64,000 nucleotides of DNA from Cognatishimia sp. WU-CL00825 (GCF_040364665.1 NZ_BAABWX010000002.1:124001-188000), one strand, 5' to 3'. Counted from the stretch's first letter, positions 8,959-19,861 are shown. Program-made: numbers and translations. The notes: generated by a model from the sequence alone, not told the origin.

Positions 8959-9764
8959 TAAGCATAGGTGGGGTGGAATTTCCCGGTTGGCGACAGGGTA
9001 AAGATATCATACCCAGAACCCGTCACACCAATCGAGTGCTCAAATTGCGCCGACAGCGATTTGTCTCGCGTAACCGCTGTCCAATCATCCGCCAAAACCT
9101 TGGTTTCAGGCCGCCCCAGATTGACCATCGGCTCGATGGTAAAGAACATGCCTTCTTCAAGGGTAGGCCCGGTGCCCGGACGCCCATAGTGCAAAACATT
9201 GGGCGGCGCGTGAAACACCTGCCCCAACCCATGGCCACAAAAATCACGCACAATGCTCATGCGGTGGCTTTCGGCATAGGTCTGAATCGCATGGCCAATA
9301 TCGCCAAAGGTATTGCCCGGTTTAACCGCCTCGATGCCCTTCATCAGCGCATCGTGGGTCACTTGAATCAATCGTTCCGATTTGCGCGACAGCTTTCCGG
9401 CCACATACATGCGGCTGGAATCGCCAAACCAACCATCTAAAATCACCGTCACATCGATGTTCAAAATATCGCCGTCTTTCAGCTTTTTGTCGCCTGGAAT
9501 GCCGTGGCACACCACATGGTTTACCGAAATACAGCTGGCGTGTTCATAACCCTTATAGCCAATAGTGGCCGAGGTCGTGCCATATTCGGTGACTTTTGCG
9601 GTGATGATCCGGTCAATTTCGGCCGTGGTCTGGCCGGGGAATACATGTTCAGCGATTTCATCAAGAATGCGCGCTGTTACCGCGCCAGCTTTGCGCATGC
9701 CCTCAAAATCGGCATCCTGATAAAGTCTGATCCCGTCCCGGGTTTGGCTTGCTTTGCCAATCAT
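8958..9764 (-). CDS. map: Type I methionine aminopeptidase
   Basis: Metal-dependent enzyme of 268 aa that removes the initiator methionine from nascent proteins in the cytoplasm. All expected metal and active-site blocks are seen: NHVVCHGIPG with the catalytic histidine, the aspartates in NIDVTVILDGWFGDSS, the histidine in GHGLGQVFH, and glutamates in FTIEPMV and SAQFEHSIGVT. There is no N-terminal zinc-finger extension. ATG 9764 gives the standard N-terminus. It lies 70 bases downstream of sfsA on the same strand and could share its transcript. Confidence 0.96.
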   Translation of the reverse strand: MIGKASQTRDGIRLYQDADFEGMRKAGAVTARILDEIAEHVFPGQTTAEIDRIITAKVTEYGTTSATIGYKGYEHASCISVNHVVCHGIPGDKKLKDGDILNIDVTVILDGWFGDSSRMYVAGKLSRKSERLIQVTHDALMKGIEAVKPGNTFGDIGHAIQTYAESHRMSIVRDFCGHGLGQVFHAPPNVLHYGRPGTGPTLEEGMFFTIEPMVNLGRPETKVLADDWTAVTRDKSLSAQFEHSIGVTGSGYDIFTLSPTGKFHPTYA

Positions 9765-9834
9765 TTGGATCGCTCCGTTTATTCAATGTTGCGTCTTATT
9801 TAAGGTGCTTTTGCCAAAGAAACCAGTGGTCGCA

Positions 9835-10539
9835 TCAGCGACGGAACGGCAAGGGCTTTCCCAGTGAAATTTCTTCTGGGGATATCTGACAATCATAGGC
9901 CATGACTTCGACGCCCGCATCGACAGCTTGGTCAAAAGCGGTGGCATAAGTCGGGTCGATATCATCGGCAAGGGTTACAAATTCGGCGTCGGTGCGTTGC
10001 ACCAAATAAAACATCAAAGCGCGGTGCCCTTGGCGCACCATTTCGGTTAGTTCCGCCAAATGTTTGGTGCCGCGGGTCGTCACGCTGTCGGGGAATTCCG
10101 CCATGGTTGGGGTGCGCAGCAACGTTACGCTTTTCACCTCGACATATAGGTCAGGCTTGTCGGTATCGGTCAGCAGAAAATCGATGCGGCTGTTTTGTCC
10201 GTATTTCACCTCGGGGCGTACCGTTACGTAATCCGCAAGCTCTGGTACTTCATGCGCCATCAAGGCAGCACGCAAGGCGCGGTTTGGCACCGACGTATCC
10301 ACGCCGGTCATGTGCCCATTCTGATGATCGACAAGGCGCCAGCCATATTTTAGCTTTTTCTTGGGGTCGTCGTTGGGCTCCAGCCAAATCCGCAACCCGT
10401 CATCCTTCAGCCCCATCATTGATCCGGGGTTGGCGCAATGGGCGGTGACCTCGGTGCCGTCGTCCAGCAGCGCATCTGCCAAAAACCGTTTGTAACGACG
10501 CAATAATGTGGCGGGGATCAGGGGCTGTGAAAATTTCAT
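9835..10539 (-). CDS. sfsA: SfsA family protein (DNA/RNA nuclease SfsA)
   Basis: Protein of 234 aa from the sugar fermentation stimulation family, which has an OB-fold followed by a PD-(D/E)XK-like nuclease domain. Seen landmarks are the N-terminal RRYKRFLADALLDDG, VTAHCANPGSM, the RIDFLL and YVEVKSVTL catalytic-type block (about residues 120-140), FPDSVTTRGTKHL and the C-terminal DPTYATAFDQAVDAGVEV. ATG 10539 is preferred over an in-frame ATG at 10572 because it begins at the conserved N-terminus. The biological role of SfsA is still unclear; its neighbour map gives no functional hint. Confidence 0.93.
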   Translation of the reverse strand: MKFSQPLIPATLLRRYKRFLADALLDDGTEVTAHCANPGSMMGLKDDGLRIWLEPNDDPKKKLKYGWRLVDHQNGHMTGVDTSVPNRALRAALMAHEVPELADYVTVRPEVKYGQNSRIDFLLTDTDKPDLYVEVKSVTLLRTPTMAEFPDSVTTRGTKHLAELTEMVRQGHRALMFYLVQRTDAEFVTLADDIDPTYATAFDQAVDAGVEVMAYDCQISPEEISLGKPLPFRR

Positions 10540-10576
10540 GCCCCTGCCTAACGCAGCCCCCGCCATTGTCAAAGTG

Positions 10577-11332
10577 CTAGTTGCGGCCAGCCATCACACC
10601 GCCGTCCACATCCCATATCGCACCCGTGACCCAGGCGCTGTCCTCGGACAATAAATGCACAACGGTTTTTGCGATGTCTGCCGGGCGTCCAACCCGTCCA
10701 ACCGGATGAAAAGCGTCAAAATTGCTGGTCAAAGTGTCTTCGATCTTATCGGCATCAATGAATGAGCCAAAAATAGGTGTCACCACAATGGCCGGTGAAA
10801 CAGCGTTCACCCGAATGCCGTGATCCCCCAATTCCATGGCCAGATGCTGCGTCATTGCGTGCAGACCGGCTTTGGCCATCGAATAGGCAGAGCTGGGCGT
10901 CGCTTTGATCGCCTGTTTGGCCCACATAGAGCCGATCGTGACAATCGCGCCACCACCATGGTTCACCATATTCGCGGCCACGGCTTGGGTGATGAAAAAC
11001 AGCGACCGGTTCAAGGCGTGATAGCGGTCATATTCCGCCGCATCATGTTCTAAGAATGGTTTTGGCGCAAACACGCCGGCTGCGTTGACCAATTTGTGGA
11101 TATGGCCGCTACGGGCGTTAATCTGGACGATCAACGAGGCCACAGAGGTGTCGTTTTGTAGATCGACCTGCTGGGTTTCGACTTGGCCTTGCAAGCTTTC
11201 ACGGGCGGCGGCAAGTTTAGCGGCGGATGATCCCAAGATGGTCACATGGTCGCCCTGCGCCAACAATGATTGGGCTGTTTCCAGCCCCATGCCCGAAGAG
11301 CCGCCAACGATATAAGTGGTTTTTAAAGTCAT
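10577..11332 (-). CDS. SDR family NAD(P)-dependent oxidoreductase
   Basis: Classical short-chain dehydrogenase/reductase of 251 aa. The cofactor loop GGSSGMG (residues 10-16), the NAAG motif near 83-86, the catalytic serine near 135 and the YSMAK motif (Y150, K154) are present, as is the C-terminal DVDGG. The substrate cannot be predicted. It is divergent from a TetR regulator across a 98-base gap that carries two near-identical palindromic operators, so it is very likely the regulated target of that TetR protein. Confidence 0.92.
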   Translation of the reverse strand: MTLKTTYIVGGSSGMGLETAQSLLAQGDHVTILGSSAAKLAAARESLQGQVETQQVDLQNDTSVASLIVQINARSGHIHKLVNAAGVFAPKPFLEHDAAEYDRYHALNRSLFFITQAVAANMVNHGGGAIVTIGSMWAKQAIKATPSSAYSMAKAGLHAMTQHLAMELGDHGIRVNAVSPAIVVTPIFGSFIDADKIEDTLTSNFDAFHPVGRVGRPADIAKTVVHLLSEDSAWVTGAIWDVDGGVMAGRN

Positions 11333-11340
11333 GAAGTGAT

Positions 11341-11364
11341 TCCCTATCTACTGATAGGTAGTCA
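11341..11364. promoter_or_regulatory. TetR operator copy 1
   Basis: Palindrome CCTATC-TACT-GATAGG (11343-11358) in a 24-base unit that also includes the flanking TAGTCA. It lies 10 bases upstream of the SDR start codon, where binding would block the SDR transcript. Confidence 0.75.
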
Positions 11365-11391
11365 GTAGGCGTTTGCAGATCCAATCGTCAA

Positions 11392-11415
11392 TCCCTATCT
11401 ATAGATAGGTAGTCA
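11392..11415. promoter_or_regulatory. TetR operator copy 2
   Basis: Second copy, CCTATC-TATA-GATAGG (11394-11409), again followed by TAGTCA. The 24-base units differ at only two spacer positions and start 51 bases apart, close to five helical turns. This copy is 16 bases upstream of the TetR start and would allow autoregulation. Confidence 0.75.
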
Positions 11416-11430
11416 ACTCGGTGTGAACGC

Positions 11431-11967
11431 ATGTCTTATTCAGAAACAGCCACTCGTATCCTCGACACCGCCGAACGCGTTGCGCGCCAAGGCGGTTACA
11501 ACGCGTTCAGCTTCCGCGATATTGCCGCAGAAATAGGCATAAAATCAGCCTCAGTGCATTATCACTTCCCCACCAAAGAGGATCTGGGGGCCGCGTTGGC
11601 TGATCGTTACACGGATCGGTTTCTAGGGGCCTTAGGCGCGCCAGAAGATGCGGATGTCAAAACCATGGTCACCCGTTATATTGATGCCTGCGCCCATGCG
11701 CTAAAGGTTGACGGGCTAATGTGCCTTTGCGGCATGTTTGGCGCAGAAATCGAGCAATTGCCCAGCCCTGTGGCGCGCAAAACCCGCGCTTTCTTTGAAC
11801 GCAACCTTGCTTGGCTTGCGGCGGTCTATCTTGCAGGTGGTCACACAGCCGCGCAGTCAAACCAAGCCGCTGCGCGATTGATCGCCACCACCGAAGGCGC
11901 GATGATCTTGGCGCGTGCGATGGACGATCACAGCCTGTTTGATTCCGTGACCGCCGATCTGACCTGA
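11431..11967 (+). CDS. TetR/AcrR family transcriptional regulator
   Basis: One-component repressor of 178 aa. The N-terminal TetR helix-turn-helix is clear (ILDTAERVARQGGYNAF region and FRDIAAEIGIKSASVHYHFPTKEDL, residues about 10-50). The C-terminal ligand domain has several cysteines (LMCLCGMFG). It is transcribed away from the SDR at 10577, and the gap holds twin palindromes that look like its operators. The inducer is unknown; substrates or products of the SDR are the simplest guess. Confidence 0.92.
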   Translation: MSYSETATRILDTAERVARQGGYNAFSFRDIAAEIGIKSASVHYHFPTKEDLGAALADRYTDRFLGALGAPEDADVKTMVTRYIDACAHALKVDGLMCLCGMFGAEIEQLPSPVARKTRAFFERNLAWLAAVYLAGGHTAAQSNQAAARLIATTEGAMILARAMDDHSLFDSVTADLT

Positions 11968-12035
11968 GACTTGACCCGCTTTCCGCTTGTTCAGGCAGCG
12001 CCGCGCGTTATCTTACTGTCAAAAAGGAAAGCCCC

Positions 12036-12755
12036 ATGCCCAATCCAACCGCGGCCATGCTTGTCATCGGCGATGAAATTCTGTCTGGCCGCACCCAGGA
12101 CGCCAATACAAACCATTTGGCCAAAGCACTGACAGAACGGGGCATCGATCTTAAAGAAGTGCGTGTGGTCAGCGACGAGCCTGCGGCCATAATTGCGGCG
12201 GTTCAGGCGTTGTCGGCGGGGTTTGATCATGTCTTCACCTCGGGCGGCATCGGGCCAACCCATGACGACATCACCGCCGATTGTATCGCCCAGGCCTTTG
12301 AGACACCAATTGATATTCGCGATGATGCGCGCGCTCTGTTGGCGGCACATTATGCAAGCACCGGGCGCGAGTTGAATGCCGCGCGACTGCGCATGGCACG
12401 TATCCCCGACGGGGCGACGCTGATTGACAATCCAGTCTCCATCGCGCCGGGCTTTTCTCTAGGCAATGTGCATGTGATGGCAGGCGTACCTTCGGTGTTT
12501 CAAACCATGGTCGCCAGCCTGTTGCCCAGTCTAACCCACGGCGCACCGCTTGTGTCCCAGACCGTCAAACTGTTCAAAGGCGAAGGAGATCTGGCAGGCC
12601 CGCTTGCAGAGCTTTCCGACTCCTATCCCGATCTGTCCATTGGCTCTTATCCCTTTCAAGAGCGGGGCATATATGGCTCAAATATCGTTCTGCGCGGGAC
12701 CGATGCCGCACGGATCGCTTTGGCAGCAGATGCCCTAAGGGCGCAATTTCAATGA
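12036..12755 (+). CDS. Molybdopterin-binding protein, CinA N-terminal domain type
   Basis: MoaB/CinA-N fold protein of 239 aa: LVIGDEILSGRTQDANTNHLA at the N-terminus, TSGGIGPTHDDIT in the middle and the GVPSVFQTM segment are diagnostic. It holds only the MocF domain and lacks the C-terminal nicotinamide-nucleotide amidase domain of full-length CinA, so the competence/damage-inducible label is inherited only. The start has AAAAGGAAA upstream. It begins a run of four same-strand genes with overlapping or near-adjacent ends (12036-15000). Confidence 0.88.
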   Translation: MPNPTAAMLVIGDEILSGRTQDANTNHLAKALTERGIDLKEVRVVSDEPAAIIAAVQALSAGFDHVFTSGGIGPTHDDITADCIAQAFETPIDIRDDARALLAAHYASTGRELNAARLRMARIPDGATLIDNPVSIAPGFSLGNVHVMAGVPSVFQTMVASLLPSLTHGAPLVSQTVKLFKGEGDLAGPLAELSDSYPDLSIGSYPFQERGIYGSNIVLRGTDAARIALAADALRAQFQ

Positions 12756-13477
12756 CGCTGCCGAGTATCCAAACGCTTTATCAAGTCACCGAAGCCACTT
12801 GGCCCCCCGCAGCGGGCAGCTCGGCGCATGGTTTTACCATCCGCGACGGGCAGGGCGGCGGAAAACGCGTCTCTGCTGCGACACTCGAAATCGATCTGTC
12901 ACAGGCTGATGTTGCCGGTGCAGAACAGGCCATGCGCCAGCTGAAGCAAACGCCGCTGTTTCAAGTGCGCGCAGGCGAAGAGGCGTTAGACGCGCAACTG
13001 GCGCAGCGTGGCTATCAGATCATTGATCCAGTCAATATTTACGCAGCTCCCGCCAGCGACATCGCAACGGAACTGCCGCCGCGTACAATCGCAATTCCTG
13101 CGTGGGAACCTTTGAAAATCATGGAAGAAATCTGGGAGGCCGGTGGTATCGGTCCGGGCCGTATCAAGGTTATGCACAGGGCCACAAGCCCCAAAACCGG
13201 GTTTCTCAGCCGGTTCAACGACGCGCCCGCGGGCACTGCCTTTGCCGCTATGTCAGATGGTATCACCATGTTGCACGCGCTTGAAATTCTACCCTCACAA
13301 CGGCGCAATGGTTTGGCGCGCTGGGCCATGCGCCGCGCCGCCTATTGGACACTCGACAACGGCGGCCATACGCTTTCTGTGATATGTACCCAGGCAAATG
13401 ACGCAGCGAATGGCTTGTATTTGTCGCTTGGTATGCACCTGATTGGGCAATATCATTATCGCATCAAGCCGGAGTAA
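12752..13477 (+). CDS. GNAT family N-acetyltransferase
   Basis: Cytoplasmic protein of 241 aa with a C-terminal GNAT domain: LEILPSQRRNGLARWAMRRAA (as positions about 176-196) matches the acetyl-CoA-binding motif A, followed by the VICTQANDAANGLYLSLGM motif B region. The N-terminal third is less conserved. Its ATG overlaps the upstream stop by 4 bases, and the AhpD-like gene starts 3 bases after its stop. The acceptor substrate is unknown. Confidence 0.85.
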   Translation: MTLPSIQTLYQVTEATWPPAAGSSAHGFTIRDGQGGGKRVSAATLEIDLSQADVAGAEQAMRQLKQTPLFQVRAGEEALDAQLAQRGYQIIDPVNIYAAPASDIATELPPRTIAIPAWEPLKIMEEIWEAGGIGPGRIKVMHRATSPKTGFLSRFNDAPAGTAFAAMSDGITMLHALEILPSQRRNGLARWAMRRAAYWTLDNGGHTLSVICTQANDAANGLYLSLGMHLIGQYHYRIKPE

Positions 13478-13480
13478 CCC

Positions 13481-14053
13481 ATGACCGCATCCGCCCCCGT
13501 CACCGCCCTGAACCTGCCCATGGTCGATCCGCTGCCGCCAGAGGTGCAAAAATACTTTGATATCTGCCAAGACAAATTGGGATTGGTGCCAAATGTGTTA
13601 AAGGCCTACGCCTTTGACATCGACAAACTCAACGCCTTCACCGGGGTTTACAATGATCTCATGCTGGCGGATTCGGGCCTCAGTAAGCTGGAACGCGAAA
13701 TGATCGCGGTGGTCGTCAGCGCGATCAACAAGTGTTTTTATTGCCTTGTTGCCCATGGGGCGGCGGTACGCGAATTGTCCGGCGACCCAAGTCTGGGCGA
13801 AAAGCTGGCGATGAACTACAATGTTGCGGATCTGCCAGCGCGCCAGCGCGCAATGCTGGACTTCTCGGTTAAAGTCACTCAGTCCAGCGCCCAGGTCCGA
13901 GAGGCCGACCGCCAATCGCTGCGAGATGCGGGCTTTACCGATCGTGATATTTGGGACATTGCCAATGTGACTGGTTTCTTCAATATGTCTAACCGCGTGG
14001 CCAGCGCCACCATGATGCAACCCAATCCAGAGTATCACGCCCAATTTCGATGA
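13481..14053 (+). CDS. Peroxidase-related AhpD-like protein
   Basis: Carboxymuconolactone decarboxylase/AhpD-fold protein of 190 aa, of the uncharacterised peroxidase-related group. The redox motif CFYC (C85 and C88) followed by H92 within an EREMIAVVVSAINKCFYC context fits the AhpD thiol-relay site. The N-terminal PPEVQKYFDICQDKLG and NVLKAY segments are also typical. A GGAG precedes the ATG. It overlaps the OmpA-like gene start by 4 bases. Alkylhydroperoxidase activity is inferred only from the family. Confidence 0.88.
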   Translation: MTASAPVTALNLPMVDPLPPEVQKYFDICQDKLGLVPNVLKAYAFDIDKLNAFTGVYNDLMLADSGLSKLEREMIAVVVSAINKCFYCLVAHGAAVRELSGDPSLGEKLAMNYNVADLPARQRAMLDFSVKVTQSSAQVREADRQSLRDAGFTDRDIWDIANVTGFFNMSNRVASATMMQPNPEYHAQFR

Positions 14054-15000
14054 CCAAAGCCAAGCTCTTTTCTTTGTTTCTTCTGTGCCCGCTTCCCGCT
14101 GCGGCGCTTGAACTGGCCTTTCCCGAGGGCAGCGTTCTAAGCGTTGATAAGGTGACCGAAGCAGGGGCCTATTCCATTCCAGACGGGCCTTATTTTGATG
14201 GGTTTCTTTCGACCCGCAAAATCAGCGGTTTTGTCTCGCGTCAGGTCTGGCAACTCGAAGGCGACGCGCTGACCACCGCGCAATTGATTGACCCTCTGCG
14301 CAATCAAATTCAGACCGCTGGCTTTGAGGTGCTGCTGGATTGTGAGGCGGCGACCTGCGGCGGGTTTGATTTTCGCTTTGAAATCGAAGTGCTGCCTGCT
14401 CCGGACATGTTTGTTGACCTGATCGACTATCGGTTTATGTCGGCCCTGCGGGAAACAGATGCAGGCCCCGAAGCCATCAGCGTTTTGGTCAGCCGCACGG
14501 AAACCCAGGGTCTGACCCAGCTGATCGCAGTGCAGCCCGGCCCAGAGCTGGAAAGCCTTGCACTTGGCAAACCCAGACTTGGGGCGCAGCTATCGCCCGT
14601 TGCGCAGCCAGATCCTGCCTTGCCCGGCGAAGTGATCAAAGCGCTGGACCTTGGTGGCCACGTCATCCTGAGTGATTTGGCCTTTCAGACCGGCTCGGCC
14701 CAATTATCTGACGGCCCCTTTGCGTCGTTGCAATCCATTGCAGACTTTCTGCAACAAAACCCAGAGTATCGCATCGCTTTGGTGGGTCACACCGACACAG
14801 TTGGGGCGCTGGACAACAATATGGCGCTGTCAAAACAGCGCGCCGCTGCGGTGCGCAGCCATCTGATAGAGGCGCTTGGGGTGGCAGAACAGCAATTGGA
14901 TGCCCAGGGTGTTGGCTATCTTGCGCCCATCGCCACAAACCAAAGTGCCGAAGGCCGCGAAGCCAATCGCCGGGTCGAAGCCATCTTGCTAACCCCATAG
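14050..15000 (+). CDS. OmpA family outer-membrane/peptidoglycan-associated protein
   Basis: Exported protein of 316 aa. Residues 1-18 form a signal peptide ending near PAAALE. The first 200 residues form a family-specific periplasmic region with a cysteine pair (DCEAATCGG), and the C-terminal 110 residues are an OmpA domain that binds peptidoglycan (LVGHTDTVGALDNN, SKQRAAAVRSHL, then EGREANRRVE). There is no lipobox cysteine. It ends the 12036-15000 run, although its envelope role does not obviously match the upstream genes. Confidence 0.9.
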   Translation: MTKAKLFSLFLLCPLPAAALELAFPEGSVLSVDKVTEAGAYSIPDGPYFDGFLSTRKISGFVSRQVWQLEGDALTTAQLIDPLRNQIQTAGFEVLLDCEAATCGGFDFRFEIEVLPAPDMFVDLIDYRFMSALRETDAGPEAISVLVSRTETQGLTQLIAVQPGPELESLALGKPRLGAQLSPVAQPDPALPGEVIKALDLGGHVILSDLAFQTGSAQLSDGPFASLQSIADFLQQNPEYRIALVGHTDTVGALDNNMALSKQRAAAVRSHLIEALGVAEQQLDAQGVGYLAPIATNQSAEGREANRRVEAILLTP

Positions 15001-15008
15001 CAACAGAC

Positions 15009-15036
15009 AAAAAAATCCCCGACACTTGGCCGGGGA
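15009..15036 (-). terminator. Terminator of the LysR gene
   Basis: On the minus strand, TCCCCG/CGGGGA with a 9-base loop is followed by seven T residues, just downstream of the LysR stop at 15086. The plus-strand OmpA gene converges on it without a T-run in its own direction. Confidence 0.75.
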
Positions 15037-15085
15037 AGGAAGGCTATATAGCCTCGGGGGGAATTTCAAAAAAGGGTGGGCGACA

Positions 15086-15991
15086 CTACCAGACGCTTGG
15101 GCCTTTGTCTGCAAAGGCATGCACCAGAAAGTCGATAAAGGCGCGCACCTTGGGCTGGGTAAAGCGTCCGGGCGGATAGACCGCATAGATGCCTTGGGTT
15201 TCCATCGGCAATTCCGGAATAACGTCTTCGACCAAACCCTGTTCCATGGCTTCGGCATACAGAAAGCTTGGCAAATAGGCGATGCCCAAACCCGCCACTG
15301 CGGCGTTCAGCAAGGATTGCCCATCATTCACACTCAACCAACCGGCCGTGCGCACCTGACGTTTTTCACCCGAAGGCGCTGTCAGTTTCCACACCGCCCC
15401 ATTGGACTGGCTGGAATAATGCAGCAACTTATGCTCGTTCAGATCGTCGATTTTCTGCGGACGCCCGTGTTTGGCAATATAATCTGGGCTGGCAATCATG
15501 CGCCGCGTGGTGTCTGTCAGTTTTCTGGCCCGCAACGAACTGTCTTCCAGTTCCCCAATGCGGATGGCCATATCAAAGCCCTCTGATATCAATTCCACAT
15601 AGCGGTTGTTCAGCACCATATTCACGGTGATTTCCGGGAAGTCCGACAGGAATTCTCCGAGCACCGGGCTTAGGTGGTTCACCCCAAAGTCGGTGGCCAC
15701 GCTGATGCGCAACAGACCCGAGGGCGCTGATTGCATCGAAGTCACAAGCGCATCCGCTTCTCCAGCGTCATTTAAAACGCGGCGAGCACGGTCGTAATAG
15801 GCCAATCCAATTTCCGTTGGGCTGACCCGGCGTGTGGTTCGGTTCAAAAGCCGGGCACCAAGCCGGGCTTCTAAACTTGATACATGTTTAGAAACCGCGG
15901 ATTTAGAGATCCCCATCTTCTTGGCCGCATCGGTAAACCCACCTTGGTCTACAACCGTGGCAAAAGCTTCCATTTCCGTTAGGCGATCCAT
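15086..15991 (-). CDS. LysR family transcriptional regulator
   Basis: LysR-type regulator of 301 aa. The winged helix is at residues 1-60 (FATVVDQGGFTDAAKKMGISKSAVSKHVSSLEARLG region), followed by the effector-binding domain. It resembles the CrgA-like group, with the linker RRVLNDAGEADA and the PSGLLRIS strand. No divergent partner gene is adjacent: the next upstream gene is the ArsR gene on the same strand, with 146 bases between, so its targets are unknown and probably elsewhere. Confidence 0.92.
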   Translation of the reverse strand: MDRLTEMEAFATVVDQGGFTDAAKKMGISKSAVSKHVSSLEARLGARLLNRTTRRVSPTEIGLAYYDRARRVLNDAGEADALVTSMQSAPSGLLRISVATDFGVNHLSPVLGEFLSDFPEITVNMVLNNRYVELISEGFDMAIRIGELEDSSLRARKLTDTTRRMIASPDYIAKHGRPQKIDDLNEHKLLHYSSQSNGAVWKLTAPSGEKRQVRTAGWLSVNDGQSLLNAAVAGLGIAYLPSFLYAEAMEQGLVEDVIPELPMETQGIYAVYPPGRFTQPKVRAFIDFLVHAFADKGPSVW

Positions 15992-16137
15992 CTGGCAAAT
16001 CCTTTAGTCTCATTTGTTGACCTAGGTTTGACGATGAAATGCGGCACGAAAGGGGCAGTGCGCAGACAATATCAGGGTTTTAGCAAGGATCGTTTAGGGC
16101 GCGGAAACAGCGCAACAGTGCGGGCGATTTGCGCCCA

Positions 16138-16818
16138 TTATGCAGAAAACACCGCCGCAAACTGCTGCGCACCGACGCGTGAAAATCGCACAATACGACT
16201 GTTTTCTTGACGTTTGGCCCATCCCTTGGCGATAAATTCCGCCAACAATGCCCGGCCCAGTTTCCCTGCCAAATGGTTCTCGCGGGCGCTCCAATCCAGG
16301 CATTCTTTGCAGATTGGCGCGCGTCCTGGGGGTAATGCATCCAGATTGATTCCCAATTCGGAAACAAAGCGGGCACCAGAATCTGTCAGTTCCAGGCCAG
16401 ATTTGGCCACTTTCAGATGCCCGCGCCGCTGCATCGTCCGATACATTTGCACCCCCATCTCCCCTGCCAAGTGGTTATAGCAGACCCGGGCGCGCCGCAT
16501 GTCAGCGTCCCTTGGGCCGGTGCGGCTGCGCAGATGACCATGGCCGGCGGCCAATCCCATCAAAGCCTCCAACACCTGCGCCACATCCTCTGAAGCCAGG
16601 GTGAAATATTTATGCCGCCCGGATTTGCGTACTGTCACCAGCCCGCCATCCAGCAGTTTTGCCATATGACTAGAAGTGGTTGGCAAAAGCACGCCCGCCT
16701 CATGCGCCAATTCCGTGGCCGTCAAAGCCTTGCCGCTCATCAAGGCGGATAGGATATTGGCGCGGGCGGGGTCGCCGATCAGCGCGGCGATACGGGCGAT
16801 ATCTGGACCTTCCTTCAT
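16138..16818 (-). CDS. ArsR/SmtB-type regulator with extended C-terminal domain
   Basis: Winged-helix protein of 226 aa, about twice the usual ArsR length. Residues 1-95 are the DNA-binding domain (IGDPARANILSALM and LLPTTSSHMAKLLDGGLV). The C-terminal half carries a CYNHLAGEMGV motif and a CKECLDW...HLAGKLG motif, a repeated (CxxHLAG)-like pattern with conserved cysteines that could bind a metal or sense redox state; this is inference. It is divergent from the NIPSNAP-monooxygenase pair at 16889 with a 70-base shared promoter region, so those genes are the likely targets. Confidence 0.85.
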   Translation of the reverse strand: MKEGPDIARIAALIGDPARANILSALMSGKALTATELAHEAGVLLPTTSSHMAKLLDGGLVTVRKSGRHKYFTLASEDVAQVLEALMGLAAGHGHLRSRTGPRDADMRRARVCYNHLAGEMGVQMYRTMQRRGHLKVAKSGLELTDSGARFVSELGINLDALPPGRAPICKECLDWSARENHLAGKLGRALLAEFIAKGWAKRQENSRIVRFSRVGAQQFAAVFSA

Positions 16819-16888
16819 GGTTTGATCATCACCGAACCATAGACGTGTTGCAAGTGGCTAAACTGGGGGCCCACAGAAAGGCCACATC

Positions 16889-17212
16889 ATGCTCACCTGC
16901 ATCATCCGCTACCAGATCGATCCCAACAAACAAGACCAATTTGCCCAATACGCCCGCAATTGGGGCCAGGCCATTCCGCGCAATGGTGCGGATCTCATTG
17001 GCTATTACACCCCGCACGAGGGCTCCAGTACCCTAGCCTATGGGATCTATAACATCGCCAGCCTGGCCGCATATGAGGCCTATCGCGCCCGGCTTGCGGC
17101 TGACCCCTTTGGGCGCGCCAACTATGCGTTTGCCAAGAAAGAACGATTTATCTTGCGCGAAGACCGCTGCTTCCTGAAACTCGCCTCAACCCCACATGGA
17201 ACGTCATCATGA
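16889..17212 (+). CDS. NIPSNAP family protein
   Basis: Small ferredoxin-like-fold protein of 107 aa of the NIPSNAP family (dimeric alpha-beta barrel). The family pattern is visible in MLTCIIRYQIDPNKQDQF, IGYYTPHEGSS and the YEAYRARLAADPFGRANYAF region. Function in bacteria is not established. It begins a two-gene unit: its stop overlaps the ATG of the monooxygenase-like gene by 4 bases. It is transcribed away from the ArsR-type regulator. Confidence 0.85.
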   Translation: MLTCIIRYQIDPNKQDQFAQYARNWGQAIPRNGADLIGYYTPHEGSSTLAYGIYNIASLAAYEAYRARLAADPFGRANYAFAKKERFILREDRCFLKLASTPHGTSS

Positions 17213-17553
17213 TCGCAGTCCTATTCGAAGTCGAAATCGCCGAGGGGCGCAAAGCCGATTACCTCGAAATCGCCGCCGAGCTCAAACCCCTGCTGGCCAG
17301 TATTGACGGCTTTATCTCTGTCGAACGCTTTCAAAGCCTGACAAACCCCGACAAGCTGCTGTCCTTGTCCTATTACCGCGACGAACAGGCGGTCAGTGAC
17401 TGGCGTCGCCTCGAGAAACATCGCGGCGCGCAATCTAGGGGCCGCGCAGGCATATTCGCTGACTACAGGCTAAAAGTGCTGCATGTGTTGCGTGACTACG
17501 GCATGACAGACCGCGCCGAGGCCCCCAAGGACAGTCGCGGCCAACACGGCTAA
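17209..17553 (+). CDS. Antibiotic biosynthesis monooxygenase (ABM) family protein
   Basis: ABM-domain protein of 114 aa, a dimeric alpha-beta barrel found in cofactor-free monooxygenases and haem-degrading enzymes. The pattern IAVLFEVEIAEGRKADY, IDGFISVERFQSL and YYRDEQAVSDWR with LEKHRGAQSRGR is typical. The trailing 15 residues are hydrophilic and probably disordered. It is coupled to the NIPSNAP gene, so the two small barrel proteins may act together. Substrate unknown. Confidence 0.85.
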   Translation: MIAVLFEVEIAEGRKADYLEIAAELKPLLASIDGFISVERFQSLTNPDKLLSLSYYRDEQAVSDWRRLEKHRGAQSRGRAGIFADYRLKVLHVLRDYGMTDRAEAPKDSRGQHG

Positions 17554-17624
17554 GATTTCATCTTTCCTTAAATACTCTGGGGGAGTCGTTGAGATGCAAT
17601 TTCAACGGCGGGGGCAGCGCCCCC

Positions 17625-19700
<2,076 letters not shown>

Positions 19701-19861
19701 TCACCCGCAACGCCGCGTCACCGGACCTAAGGTCAGGCACGATTTCGACAAGGCGGCGAGATCACGACCGCGTGATGCACGTATCTTTTGGCGAACAATC
19801 CTGCTAAACACATCTCGGGGTTGTCAGGTCTTTTTTCGATTGCTTGCTTTGTGGGTCACCT

